From assembly GCA_902630355.1 (NCBI GenBank), contig CACOUL010000016.1, forward strand, positions 1 to 50,685: a DNA stretch of 50,685 nucleotides. The letters run 5' to 3'. The position numbers were made by a program, and so were the translations under genes. Shown piece by piece: positions 1 through 8,060 of this stretch (positions are counted from its first letter, which is position 1; each line of letters begins with the position of its first letter). The stretch comes from Planctomycetaceae bacterium. GTDB taxonomy: Bacteria > Planctomycetota > Planctomycetia > Pirellulales > UBA7805. The notes under the pieces are model-generated. The model searched no databases, had not been told where the DNA came from, and saw only the letters and a list, made by a program, of their open reading frames with translations.

Positions 1-2
1 TG

Positions 3-1349
3 ACCGAAAGCGAGGGGAGCCGGTCACTATTGCACTCGGAGGTGACCGATTCGGAGAGTCCGTGGTTGGCGCGCGCCCGGAGTAATTTGCAGATTATGTA
101 CCGGACTGCACTGGCGGTCAGCCACACGCTCGACATCGACGAATTGCTCGATCGGATCATGGGGCTCATTTTTGAATGGGTCGAGGCAGATCGCGGGTGC
201 ATTATGCTCGTCAACAACGAGAGTGGCGCGCTGGAACCGCGGGTTCGAAGAAACCGGGATGGTGTTTCGAGTGGCGCGGCGATCTCTATCAGTAAGACGA
301 TTCTGGATTACGTGACCGAACATACCGAGGGTGTGTTGACGAGTAATGCCAAGGACGATAAGCGATGGGATACCGGCGCGAGCATCCTCAATATGGATAT
401 CCGGGAAGCGATCTGCGTTCCGATGCGAGGTCGCTACGGCGTGGTGGGGGTGATTTACATCGACACCTCGTCGCGACCCCAGCAGATGCTGGAAGCGGGG
501 GGCAACAAGTTTCGCGAGGAGCACTTGAAGTTAATGATTGCGATCGCACATCAGGCCGCGCTCGCGGTAGAAGACACATCCTACTATTCGGCCATGCTGC
601 AGGCGGAGCGACTTGCTGCGGTGGGGCAGACGATTGCCACGCTTTCGCACCACATTAAGAACATTTTGCAGGGAATCCGTGGAGGAAGTTACCTCATCGA
701 GATGGGGTTGGCCGAAGACGATAAAGATGTCATGCGAAGGGGTTGGCATATCGTCGAGAAAAATCAGGGGCGGATCTCGAATCTGGTTCTCGATATGTTG
801 ACCTTCAGCAAGGAGCGCGAACCGCAGTTGGTAGCTTCATCCCTCAACGAGGTAGTCGGTGACGTGGTGGAACTGATGCAGGCCCGCAGCAAGGAGTTGG
901 ATGTTGCTTTGAATTGGACCCCGTCCGAAGCGATACCGGAATTGTTGTTTGACCCCGAGGGCATGCACCGAGCGGTGCTGAATGTGGTGACCAACGCCCT
1001 CGATGCGTGTGAGGAGGTCGAGGGAGGAAAGGTGGACGTGTCGATCAAAATTGATCGCCAAAAGAAGATTGTGCAGGTCATGGTCGAAGATAACGGCAGC
1101 GGCATTCCAGCGGAGGAGGTGGAGAAAATGTTCACCCTCTTTGTTTCCAGCAAAGGGAGTCGGGGTACCGGTCTCGGGTTGAGCGTGAGTCAGAAAATCT
1201 GCAAAGAGCACGGTGGACAGATTATTGTGGAAAGCGAACCGGGGCAGGGGAGTCGGTTTACATTGGAAATCCCTACCGTTTTTCCGCCCGAGGGGGTCAC
1301 GCCACCGAGCGGGGACGGATCCTCAATCTGCGAACCGCAAACCACGTAA
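3..1349 (+). CDS. GAF-domain sensor histidine kinase (5' end outside window)
   Basis: This is a soluble two-component sensor kinase that would autophosphorylate a histidine and pass the phosphate to a response regulator not seen here. Numbering from the TTG at 30, a GAF sensor domain covers about residues 25-185. The dimerisation/phosphoacceptor helix carries LSHHIKN near residue 207. The ATPase domain shows the N box (NVVTNALDA, N322), DNGSGIP (354-360) and GTGLGL (379-384). No membrane helix is visible. The reading frame is open to the left edge, so the true start lies upstream. An N-terminal FHA domain is common in planctomycete kinases of this build, but that is inference because it is not in the window. 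The downstream 210 bases hold no gene. Confidence 0.9.
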   Translation, partial: TESEGSRSLLHSEVTDSESPWLARARSNLQIMYRTALAVSHTLDIDELLDRIMGLIFEWVEADRGCIMLVNNESGALEPRVRRNRDGVSSGAAISISKTILDYVTEHTEGVLTSNAKDDKRWDTGASILNMDIREAICVPMRGRYGVVGVIYIDTSSRPQQMLEAGGNKFREEHLKLMIAIAHQAALAVEDTSYYSAMLQAERLAAVGQTIATLSHHIKNILQGIRGGSYLIEMGLAEDDKDVMRRGWHIVEKNQGRISNLVLDMLTFSKEREPQLVASSLNEVVGDVVELMQARSKELDVALNWTPSEAIPELLFDPEGMHRAVLNVVTNALDACEEVEGGKVDVSIKIDRQKKIVQVMVEDNGSGIPAEEVEKMFTLFVSSKGSRGTGLGLSVSQKICKEHGGQIIVESEPGQGSRFTLEIPTVFPPEGVTPPSGDGSSICEPQTT

Positions 1350-1559
1350 GTGGGGGCCTCTACGCCCGACGGATACGCTCGCAGTCACGCTGTAGCGGTG
1401 AAATCCCCGCAAGAACGCCATTTTGTGGCTTTGGGAGCTTCTGGGGAGATGAGTTGTATGCGTAGATTTTCAGGGTTCTATCGTTTCTTTTTGATTTACT
1501 GATTGTGCTGCGTCGATACCGCAAAGGAGTTTTAAGTGAGGATCCTTCGGGAGGAAGGA

Positions 1560-2582
1560 ATGGACAGGCTGCAATCGAGAAACCATCCGGCGCGGTCACG
1601 TGCCATAGGATTGATGGTGCCATTTTGCGTTGCGTTTTTTTTCGCAGCGGTTTTGCTGGGAACGGGGCGCGCGTCCGGCCAGACGGTAGATAACACGGTT
1701 TATCTTCGTTCCGGAACCTACGCTCCGGGAACCTTTGTTCCGCAGGCCGCGCCTATTCCGGGGCACATGCTTCAGCAGGCGATGGCATATGGTGCACCGC
1801 TCGGCTACCAGCATCGTCTGATCGCTGCCGAAGAACCGGCCGAAGTAGAGGTCGTGCCGGCTGACGGAGTTGACGGAGAGGTGGTAAGCGAGGACGGTTT
1901 CTTTGAAGATGATTGGGACACAGCCGGTTTGGTTCGTGTGTGGGCCAATGGCGTGCCGCCGCGAATTATCACGACCCAGCGGTACAGCGATCACTACTGG
2001 CAGGTTAATGTTGATTTTCTCGCGCTCGAGCGTTACGGACCGCGGGAGACCATCACCACGACCGGCTCAGGCGCGCCTCTCGACCTTTTCAAGCGAGGAG
2101 CGACGACCGGTGGGGCTCGCATTTCTGCCAAGGCAGATCTCTTTTACAGTTTTGATCTGGAGTTTGCCTGGTTGGGTGGAATTCAATGGGCGGGCCGAAC
2201 GACGAACCAAATCGACTGGAATGTGGCCAATGCTGGCATGGGACAAATTTATGATCAGGTTGGTGGTCCTGCCATGGTTATGCCTAACGGAAACTTCACC
2301 TTCGTTGATTCAAATTTCAACGCCTTTGAAGTCAATACCCGGTGGCGATGGGTGCAAACGGCATCGCCCTGGACAGGGGCTTGGATACTCGGCGTGCGGT
2401 ACATCAAATTTGCCGAGAAGATCGCCGTGGAATCGGGCACAGATGATGTGATATTGTCCAGTTCAGTGCCAGGAGGACTTTTTCAGACGGCCAACAATGG
2501 GTCGGCCACCACCGAAGCGATCAACCATCTGGTCGGCTTTCAGGGGGGGGAGAATTTTTCTGGGCGATTTGTAGGGGCGTGA
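1560..2582 (+). CDS. BBP7-type outer membrane beta-barrel protein, N-terminal part (frameshifted)
   Basis: This is the N-terminal three quarters of a BBP7-family outer-membrane protein (the Pfam family of planctomycete barrel proteins). A signal peptide spans about residues 1-42: a basic n-region, a hydrophobic core in MVPFCVAFFFAAVLLG, and cleavage near RASGQ. An acidic, low-complexity stretch precedes the beta-rich domain with its aromatic strands. ATG 1560 has GGAGG 5 nt upstream; GTG 1536 with AAGGAG is the alternative. The frame ends soon after a run of eight G (2543-2550), and the missing C-terminal strands continue in the -1 frame. With that shift the product joins smoothly through GEFFWAI...GGDMKGGIYGN. 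As written, this piece alone would lack its last strands and probably could not close a barrel. Confidence 0.8.
   Translation: MDRLQSRNHPARSRAIGLMVPFCVAFFFAAVLLGTGRASGQTVDNTVYLRSGTYAPGTFVPQAAPIPGHMLQQAMAYGAPLGYQHRLIAAEEPAEVEVVPADGVDGEVVSEDGFFEDDWDTAGLVRVWANGVPPRIITTQRYSDHYWQVNVDFLALERYGPRETITTTGSGAPLDLFKRGATTGGARISAKADLFYSFDLEFAWLGGIQWAGRTTNQIDWNVANAGMGQIYDQVGGPAMVMPNGNFTFVDSNFNAFEVNTRWRWVQTASPWTGAWILGVRYIKFAEKIAVESGTDDVILSSSVPGGLFQTANNGSATTEAINHLVGFQGGENFSGRFVGA
2543..2550 (+). repeat. Homopolymeric G8 tract at the frameshift point
   Basis: Eight consecutive G residues lie exactly where the BBP7 reading frame breaks. Nine G would restore a single open frame. Such tracts are prone to slipped-strand length change in replication, to ribosomal or polymerase slippage, and to sequencing error. 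Confidence 0.85.
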
Positions 2583-2911
2583 TGATAGGGGGCGACATGA
2601 AAGGCGGCATCTATGGTAACTCTGCCCGCAATAAATCAACGCTGACTGGTACGAGTGTATCGGGCCTCAATCCGGGCACAACCTTTAGCACCAGTTATTA
2701 TAGAACCGTTAACAGGGCAGCCTTCTTCGGTGAGGCCAATGTGATGGTCAACGCCCATCTCGGACACAACTGGTACATTCGCGGCGGTTACACGGGTATC
2801 TTTCTAACCGATGTCACCACGGCACTCAGTGCCCTGGATCAGCCGAACGTGACGACTCAGGATTCGCTCGTTGCCAGTGGCTTTTATGGCGGCCTGGAGT
2901 GGCAGTATTGA
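2579..2911 (+). CDS. BBP7-type outer membrane protein, C-terminal part in the -1 frame
   Basis: These residues are the missing C-terminus of the preceding barrel protein. They include GGDMKGGIYGN, an alternating-strand region, HLGHNWYIRGGYTGIF and the terminal GGLEWQY, ending in an aromatic residue as outer-membrane barrels do. There is no signal peptide, and the ATG at 2579 overlaps the upstream stop without a ribosome-binding site of its own, so it is unlikely to be an independent gene. Coding signal in this frame resumes directly after the G run at 2543-2550. The pair is best read as one gene, 1560-2911, needing a -1 shift or one additional G (nine instead of eight). Whether that reflects biology or a base-calling error cannot be decided from one sequence. 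Confidence 0.75.
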   Translation: MMIGGDMKGGIYGNSARNKSTLTGTSVSGLNPGTTFSTSYYRTVNRAAFFGEANVMVNAHLGHNWYIRGGYTGIFLTDVTTALSALDQPNVTTQDSLVASGFYGGLEWQY

Positions 2912-2955
2912 TCCCGGTCGAGCGCCGTCGGTGCCCAACCCGGACTCTTGCCGGA

Positions 2956-3624
2956 TCACGAATCCTGGTATCCGGCAGGCCTGCCGACGAACGGGTTGGC
3001 CCGCTTCTCCTCGCCCACGGTGGTGTTCGGACCGTGGCCCGGCAACACCAGCGTGTCATCAGGCAGGGTAAAGAGTTTGCTGTGAATCGCCTCGGCAAGG
3101 TCGTCGAAATCGCCGTCTTCAAAATCGCAGCGGCCGATACTTCCGGCAAACAGCACGTCTCCGCCGAAGACGACCATCGGTGAGGCCCCCTTCCAGACAA
3201 AGACCACGTGTCCGGGGGAGTGTCCCGGAATCGCCAGTACTTCCAACTCAAATCCGGCGAAATCGAGCCGATCTCCTTCGCGGACGGTTTGATCGGCCGG
3301 CGGACTGGTGATCGGCAGGCCGTACTGGGCAGAGAGATTTTTTTCCGGGTCGGTCAGTTTTTCCGCATCGTCGACGCTGGCGATGAGCGGACACTCCGGC
3401 CAGCGTGCCTTGAGCGCATGGTTTCCCCCGATGTGATCACTGTGTCCGTGGGTGATGAGAATCGCGGCAGGCTCGAGGTTCCGCTCTGCCAGATACGCAG
3501 TGATTTTGTCGGGCTCCAATCCGGGATCGATTATCAGACAATCGTCGCGGCCCTCGAGGTGGGCCACAAACGTGTTTTCCTGAAACGGGTTAGAGACAAT
3601 CGTGGTGCAGTGCAGTCGGTTCAC
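2956..3624 (-). CDS. MBL-fold metallo-hydrolase (glyoxalase II-like)
   Basis: This is a cytoplasmic zinc hydrolase of the metallo-beta-lactamase fold, 222 residues, the usual size of the short glyoxalase II-like group. The metal-binding motif is THGHSDHIGG. Further ligands are in IPGHSPGHVVFVW, FGGDVLFAGSIGR and LPGHGPNTTVGEE. I start it at the GTG at 3624, because the open frame upstream of that codon carries no family similarity; the ribosome-binding site is weak. It converges on the BBP7 gene with about 45 bases between stops. The substrate (hydroxyacylglutathione-type thioester or other) cannot be read from the sequence. Confidence 0.88.
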   Translation of the reverse strand: MNRLHCTTIVSNPFQENTFVAHLEGRDDCLIIDPGLEPDKITAYLAERNLEPAAILITHGHSDHIGGNHALKARWPECPLIASVDDAEKLTDPEKNLSAQYGLPITSPPADQTVREGDRLDFAGFELEVLAIPGHSPGHVVFVWKGASPMVVFGGDVLFAGSIGRCDFEDGDFDDLAEAIHSKLFTLPDDTLVLPGHGPNTTVGEEKRANPFVGRPAGYQDS

Positions 3625-4026
3625 GTCTGTTTTGCTTAACGGTTGGGCAAATTGCGTTGAGTTCTTCGTTTGGGTGGAGGCTAGCGTCGATCCAAACCCT
3701 CCGAGGGACGCATCGAACGGTTTGCGTAAAAGGGACCGCCTGCCATCACCGCATTGATGCTGAAGCGGTTGGGAGGGCGATAAACATAACGATAGCTTCT
3801 CCTCGTCCGAGGGCAAGCAGGCTGTCCGATGTTTTACGCAACAGGCAGGTACCGCACATCAATCAATATCGCCCGCAGGGCTCGGCCGGACGCGCCTCAT
3901 GCGCCCCATGAAACTGTCCGTTTGCGAGCTGTGGCACTTTTGAAAATGGCGCTCCCGGCGTACACCCCGACGAGGTGGGTGAAGGCTGCGGGAGTTGTCC
4001 GGTTACGAGAAAGGCAGGGATGCATT
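3625..4026. other. Gene-free divergent intergenic region with an inverted repeat
   Basis: This 402-base region separates the divergent MBL hydrolase and first DUF1571 gene. The open frames crossing it have no recognisable product. It holds a perfect 10-base inverted repeat, TTGCGTAAAA at 3722-3731 and its complement at 3832-3841, 100 bases apart. I see no tRNA and no convincing promoter. Confidence 0.4.
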
Positions 4027-4839
4027 ATGACCGATTCGAAAAAGCTCGTAAAAAATATTCAGCACGTGATTGCCAGCTTACTGGTGGCGGGATGCTTTGC
4101 ATCGGTTGCCACCGCACAAGCGACCGAGGTGGAAGAGCATCCGCTTGTTCCGGTACTCAAGATTGCGGAAAAGGGCTTGAATCGAATCGATGCAGAGGTA
4201 CAGGATTATTCGGCGACCCTGGTAAAGAAAGAGCGAGTCAAGGGAAGACTTACTGACAATCAATATTTGTTTGTGAAAGTAAGGCACAACCCCTTCAGCG
4301 TTTACATTTCTTTTTTGGGGCCGGAGGACTTCAAGGGGCGCGAGGTGATTTATGTCGAAGGGCAGAACGGCAATAAACTGCTCGCCCACGAAGGCCGAGG
4401 ATGGAAAGCGAGAATAGGCATGGTGGCCCTCAAGCCAGATAGCCCGCTGGCCATGGAAGGACAGCGTTACCCCATTACGATGATGGGCATGCGGACCTTG
4501 ACGAAGCGACTCATGGAAGTCGGTCAAGAAGATCTTCGGTTCGATGAGGTCGAAGTGAAAATGCATGAGGGCACGAAGATCAACGGGCGCACGTGCACCT
4601 GTATCCAGGCGATTCATCCCGTGCCGAGAAAGCACTTCCGCTATCACTTGGCACGCATCTTTATCGATGACGAACTCGAGATGCCGGTGCGTTTCGAGGC
4701 TTTTCTCTGGCCAAACAAGAAGGGTGGCAAGCCGGTGCTGGTCGAGCAGTACACGTATGTGAATATCAAGTTGAATAACGGCTTCACCGATGCGGATTTC
4801 GATCCTAAAAATCCGCAGTACAAGTTCGTGAAACGCTAG
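4027..4839 (+). CDS. DUF1571 family secreted protein (paralogue 1)
   Basis: This is a 270-residue exported protein of the DUF1571 family, whose function is not established. The signal peptide is about residues 1-30, with hydrophobic core ASLLVAGCFASVATA. The mature part has the family core: QDYSATLVKKERV, HNPFSVYISFLGPEDFKGREV, YVEGQNGNKLLAHEG and the ending GFTDADFDP. It resembles the outer-membrane lipoprotein-carrier (LolA-like) type of fold only in general pattern, which is inference. ATG 4027 is chosen because it begins the signal peptide. The next gene on the same strand is a paralogue with the same core motifs, and about 200 bases containing a hairpin separate them. Confidence 0.85.
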   Translation: MTDSKKLVKNIQHVIASLLVAGCFASVATAQATEVEEHPLVPVLKIAEKGLNRIDAEVQDYSATLVKKERVKGRLTDNQYLFVKVRHNPFSVYISFLGPEDFKGREVIYVEGQNGNKLLAHEGRGWKARIGMVALKPDSPLAMEGQRYPITMMGMRTLTKRLMEVGQEDLRFDEVEVKMHEGTKINGRTCTCIQAIHPVPRKHFRYHLARIFIDDELEMPVRFEAFLWPNKKGGKPVLVEQYTYVNIKLNNGFTDADFDPKNPQYKFVKR

Positions 4840-4870
4840 CACCTCTGTGGTCGAAGGGCAAAAAGAGTCC

Positions 4871-4910
4871 AGGATATTCCGGGCGGGGGGGAGAGCGTGC
4901 CCGGAATCCT
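4871..4910 (+). terminator. Stem-loop between the two DUF1571 genes
   Basis: ATTCCGGGC (4876-4884) pairs perfectly with GCCCGGAAT (4899-4907), and AGG/CCT extends the stem outside a two-base bulge. The loop is a G-rich 14 bases. No T-run follows, so it is not a standard intrinsic terminator. It may stabilise the upstream transcript's 3' end. Confidence 0.4.
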
Positions 4911-5047
4911 ACATTTGATCCGCAGAGTCGTTGTTGTCTCCGGGCGGCTGATTCCTTAGAATTCCGTGCCGCGGGTCTGGGATCCCTTTGGTGGGGGGAC
5001 CGCCACGCGAAGATGGAATTCAATTGCCTGCCCCTGGAGTGTTGGAG

Positions 5048-5983
5048 ATGGATGCCCCTGTTTGCCAAAGGCTGTTTTTGTCGCTTATCGCTTTGATTTC
5101 TCTCGCACTGCTCGATGTGTCGATCGGGAGTGTCTCGGCACAGGTTCCCGGTAGTCAACCTCGCCAGCAACCCGTTCAGGCACAGCCGGCCTCGCCCGCG
5201 CAGCCACCTACGTTTCAATCCCCGGCACTTCAGCGGCAGCAGCCACCCCCGACTCAGCCCCAGGCCTCCCCGGTCGGCCCTGCAGCAGGGACCCCGGGTG
5301 CAGCCGGACATCCGCTCGATCCGGAGATCAACCTTGCCCGCCAGCGGTTGGTCACCATGCAGCAGAAGATACAGGACTACAGTTGTGTGTTCACCAAGAG
5401 AGAACTGGTGGACGGAAAGTTATTGCCGTACGAGCAGATTTTTATGAAGGTCCGGCACAATCCGTTCAGTGTGTACATGTATTTTCTCGGACCCGAAGAC
5501 GTGAAGGGGCAACAGGTGGTTTACGTCGAGGGGCAGAACGATGGAAAAATGATCGCTCAGCCGATCGGGTTGAAAGGAAAGTTTGGCCCTTACTATCTCG
5601 ATCCGAACGGACCGTTTGCGATGGATGGCCAAAGATATCCGATCACCAATGCCGGTTTCGTCAATTTGACGAAACAGTTGATCAATGAAGGAATGCGTGA
5701 TCGCCAGTTTCCTCAGTGTGAGGTGAAACAGTACAAGGGTGCGAAGGTCGCGGGCCGTACTTGCACGGTAACCGAGATCATTCACCCGAAACTACCGCAA
5801 TTTGAATTCCACAAAGCCAGAATCTTCGTAGACGATGAGTTGAATATTCCCATACGATTGGAATCCTATCTGTGGCCCACGCAGCCGGGCGGTCCACTCC
5901 CGGTGCTTGAGGAATACACCTATACGAATCTGAAATTCAACAACGGCTTTACCGATGCGGACTTCATGATTCGCGAACAGTAA
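5048..5983 (+). CDS. DUF1571 family secreted protein (paralogue 2)
   Basis: This 311-residue exported DUF1571 protein is a paralogue of the gene at 4027. After a signal peptide (about residues 1-33, core LSLIALISLALLDVSIG) comes a Pro/Gln/Ala-rich linker of roughly 60 residues that the first paralogue lacks. The DUF1571 core then follows: QDYSCVFTKRELV, HNPFSVYMYFLGPEDVKGQQV, YVEGQNDGK and GFTDADFM. ATG 5048 has GGAG 8 nt upstream, while an earlier in-frame TTG would add a non-signal extension. The linker suggests the folded domain is held away from the membrane or wall; that is inference. The molecular role is unknown. Confidence 0.85.
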   Translation: MDAPVCQRLFLSLIALISLALLDVSIGSVSAQVPGSQPRQQPVQAQPASPAQPPTFQSPALQRQQPPPTQPQASPVGPAAGTPGAAGHPLDPEINLARQRLVTMQQKIQDYSCVFTKRELVDGKLLPYEQIFMKVRHNPFSVYMYFLGPEDVKGQQVVYVEGQNDGKMIAQPIGLKGKFGPYYLDPNGPFAMDGQRYPITNAGFVNLTKQLINEGMRDRQFPQCEVKQYKGAKVAGRTCTVTEIIHPKLPQFEFHKARIFVDDELNIPIRLESYLWPTQPGGPLPVLEEYTYTNLKFNNGFTDADFMIREQ

Positions 5984-6043
5984 GATTCACGGCCGGCAGG
6001 TTGTGCTCTGGCGTTTGCGCCGGGACCGAAGCGGGGTTCTGCC

Positions 6044-6922
6044 TTGTCTCAGCGGGTCAAAGAATGCGAATCTTCGCCGTTGCGGCGGAGGGTCTTCCGG
6101 GTGCTTTGGCGTTACGGCTACTTGTTGGTTTTTCCGCTGGTGGGAGTGGTATGCGTCGTGGCGATTTTTGAAGAGCGTCTTATCTTTCATCCCCGGAAAT
6201 ACGATGGAAGCAATGCGTGGCGACCGTCCGGGAATGATTGCGAGGACGTGACCTTTCAGGCCGGCGATGGGACGCGCCTGCACGCGTGGTATTTCGAACA
6301 TCCCGATCCCCAAGTTCACCTCCTCTATTGTCACGGAAACGGGGGCAATATTACGGGACGACTCGGTGTCGCCCGGCAACTCGTAAAACGGGGCGCGAGT
6401 GTTTTCTTGTTCGACTACCGCGGGTACGGGCGGAGTGAGGGGAGTCCGTCGGAGCAGGGAGTTCTGGACGATGCGCGGGCCGCACGAAGCGAGTTGGCAC
6501 AGCGGGCCGGCATCGACGAGGCGGAAATTGTGCTTCTGGGGCGATCGCTGGGAGGTGGCGTGGCGGTCGATCTGGCGGCGAAGGAGGGCGCCCGCGGGCT
6601 CATTCTGGAGAGCACATTCACCGATTTGCCGGATGTGGCGAGTGTTCGCTTTCCATTTTTTCCGGCCCGGTGGTTGCTCCGCACAAAGTTCGATTCCATC
6701 GGCAAACTGCCGGCCTACGAAGGCCCGCTTCTGCAATATCACGGTAGCGACGATCGGATCGTGCCGATTGAACTCGGCAGGCGATTGTTTGCGGCGGCAA
6801 ACGGTGTGGAGGGAGAGGAAAAAGTGTTTTTTGTTATGGAGGGTGGGGACCACAACGAAATGCCTCCCCCGGACTATTATGAGTCGATGCAGCAATTCTT
6901 TCAGCGTCTTCCCTCGCGATAG
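6044..6922 (+). CDS. Membrane-anchored alpha/beta hydrolase
   Basis: This is a serine hydrolase of the alpha/beta fold, in the ABHD13/BEM46-like group that carries an N-terminal membrane anchor. The anchor is YLLVFPLVGVVCVVAIF (about residues 27-43), followed by ERLIFHPRKYDG, which is typical of this group. The oxyanion region is HGNGGN, the nucleophile elbow is GRSLGGG, the acid is in HGSDDRIVP, and the catalytic histidine is in GGDHNEMP. The length of 292 residues is normal. The TTG at 6044 is a guess; a GTG at 6101 would remove most of the cytoplasmic tail but keep the helix. The substrate is unknown. It is followed by a promoter-like site for the ThuA gene. Confidence 0.88.
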   Translation: MSQRVKECESSPLRRRVFRVLWRYGYLLVFPLVGVVCVVAIFEERLIFHPRKYDGSNAWRPSGNDCEDVTFQAGDGTRLHAWYFEHPDPQVHLLYCHGNGGNITGRLGVARQLVKRGASVFLFDYRGYGRSEGSPSEQGVLDDARAARSELAQRAGIDEAEIVLLGRSLGGGVAVDLAAKEGARGLILESTFTDLPDVASVRFPFFPARWLLRTKFDSIGKLPAYEGPLLQYHGSDDRIVPIELGRRLFAAANGVEGEEKVFFVMEGGDHNEMPPPDYYESMQQFFQRLPSR

Positions 6923-6934
6923 TTCTTCGCAAGC

Positions 6935-6962
6935 TTGTTCGTGACGATTCCTGTTTTATAAT
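6935..6962 (+). promoter_or_regulatory. Sigma70-like promoter upstream of the ThuA gene
   Basis: TTGTTC (6935-6940), a 16-base spacer and a perfect TATAAT (6957-6962) lie 45 bases before the ThuA start codon. The call is by eye only. Confidence 0.5.
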
Positions 6963-7006
6963 GGGCGAGTCAAATATTTAAGGATCAGAAGGTCGGGGTC
7001 GTCTCT

Positions 7007-8029
7007 ATGTGCACCAGCAACTCGTTTTTTACAGTAGTTCGATCGATTCGATTCGTACTTCTCGTGGTCGCGATCACGGGCTTCGGCCAACGCGCTCAAC
7101 TCGCAACGTGCGCGGAGGAAACGCAGGGTGAGCAGCAAGAGGAGAAAATTAAATTATTGATCGTCGATGGTCAGAACAACCACGGAACCTGGCCAAAAAC
7201 AACGGCAATGATGAAGGACTATTTGGAGCGAACGGGCAAGTTTGACGTGGATGTCGAGCGAACGCGCTTCACCAGCAACGGAGGAAAACTGGCGGAGGAG
7301 TACGCGATCGATGGGTTTCAGACCTTTCCAACCAAAACCCCACAGACGGACCCCGATTTTAAGCCGGAGTTTTCCAAATACGACGTCGTACTCTCGAATT
7401 TTGGCTACGGAGCCGCACCCTGGCCCGAGGTGACCCAGGCCCGCTTTGAAAAGTTTGTTCGTCGCGGGGGCGGATTTGTTGTCATCCATGCGGCCGACAA
7501 CTCCTTCGGCGACTGGGAGGCGTACAACAAAATGATCGGTGTCGGTGGTTGGGGGGGGCGGACGCCACAATCGGGCCCCTACGTTTACTTCTCGGAGGAG
7601 GGCCGAGAGGTGCGCGATACGACCCCCGGACCGACCGGGAGTCATGGGCCCCAACATGCGTTTCCGATCGTACTCCGCAACGAGAGTCATCCGATTACCG
7701 AGGGAATGCCCGCCGAGTGGATGCATGCCCGGGATGAACTTTACGACTACCTGCGGGGACCGGCCGAAAATATGCAGGTCCTCGCGACAGCCCATTCGGC
7801 AGAAGAAAAAGGAGGCAGCGGCAATCACGTGCCGATGCTGATGGTGGTCCGCTATGGTGATGGCCGCATTTTTCACACTCCGATGGGGCACGACGATAAC
7901 GCCATGCAGTGCGTCGGTTTTGCCACGTCGCTTGTGCGGGGTGCCGAGTGGGCGGCGACGGGAAAGGTCACCATTGAAGTCCCGGATGATTTTCCGTCGG
8001 CAGACAATGTCTCGATTCGTGAGCCGTAG
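7007..8029 (+). CDS. ThuA domain-containing secreted protein
   Basis: This is a 340-residue exported protein of the ThuA-like family, a flavodoxin/glutamine-amidotransferase-like fold common in planctomycetes and thought to act on carbohydrates. The signal peptide core is SIRFVLLVVAITGFG with cleavage near residue 30. The domain begins KLLIVDGQNNHGTWPKT and includes FVRRGGGFVVIHAADNSFGDW, PITEGMPAEWMHARDELYD and the C-terminal GRIFHTPMGHDD, all characteristic of the family. A promoter-like TTGTTC-N16-TATAAT lies just upstream. It converges on fhcD with 31 bases between stops and appears monocistronic. The substrate is not known. Confidence 0.88.
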   Translation: MCTSNSFFTVVRSIRFVLLVVAITGFGQRAQLATCAEETQGEQQEEKIKLLIVDGQNNHGTWPKTTAMMKDYLERTGKFDVDVERTRFTSNGGKLAEEYAIDGFQTFPTKTPQTDPDFKPEFSKYDVVLSNFGYGAAPWPEVTQARFEKFVRRGGGFVVIHAADNSFGDWEAYNKMIGVGGWGGRTPQSGPYVYFSEEGREVRDTTPGPTGSHGPQHAFPIVLRNESHPITEGMPAEWMHARDELYDYLRGPAENMQVLATAHSAEEKGGSGNHVPMLMVVRYGDGRIFHTPMGHDDNAMQCVGFATSLVRGAEWAATGKVTIEVPDDFPSADNVSIREP

Positions 8030-8060
8030 CGGCCTCTCTATTTATAAGTCTGCCCGTCGG

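Noticed and set aside
2956-3816. 286-residue version of the MBL hydrolase
   Set aside because: The first 64 residues have no similarity to the family; the GTG at 3624 gives the expected N-terminus.
3829-4839. Longer form of the first DUF1571 protein
   Set aside because: The ATG at 4027 begins a signal peptide; the additional 66 residues would hide it.
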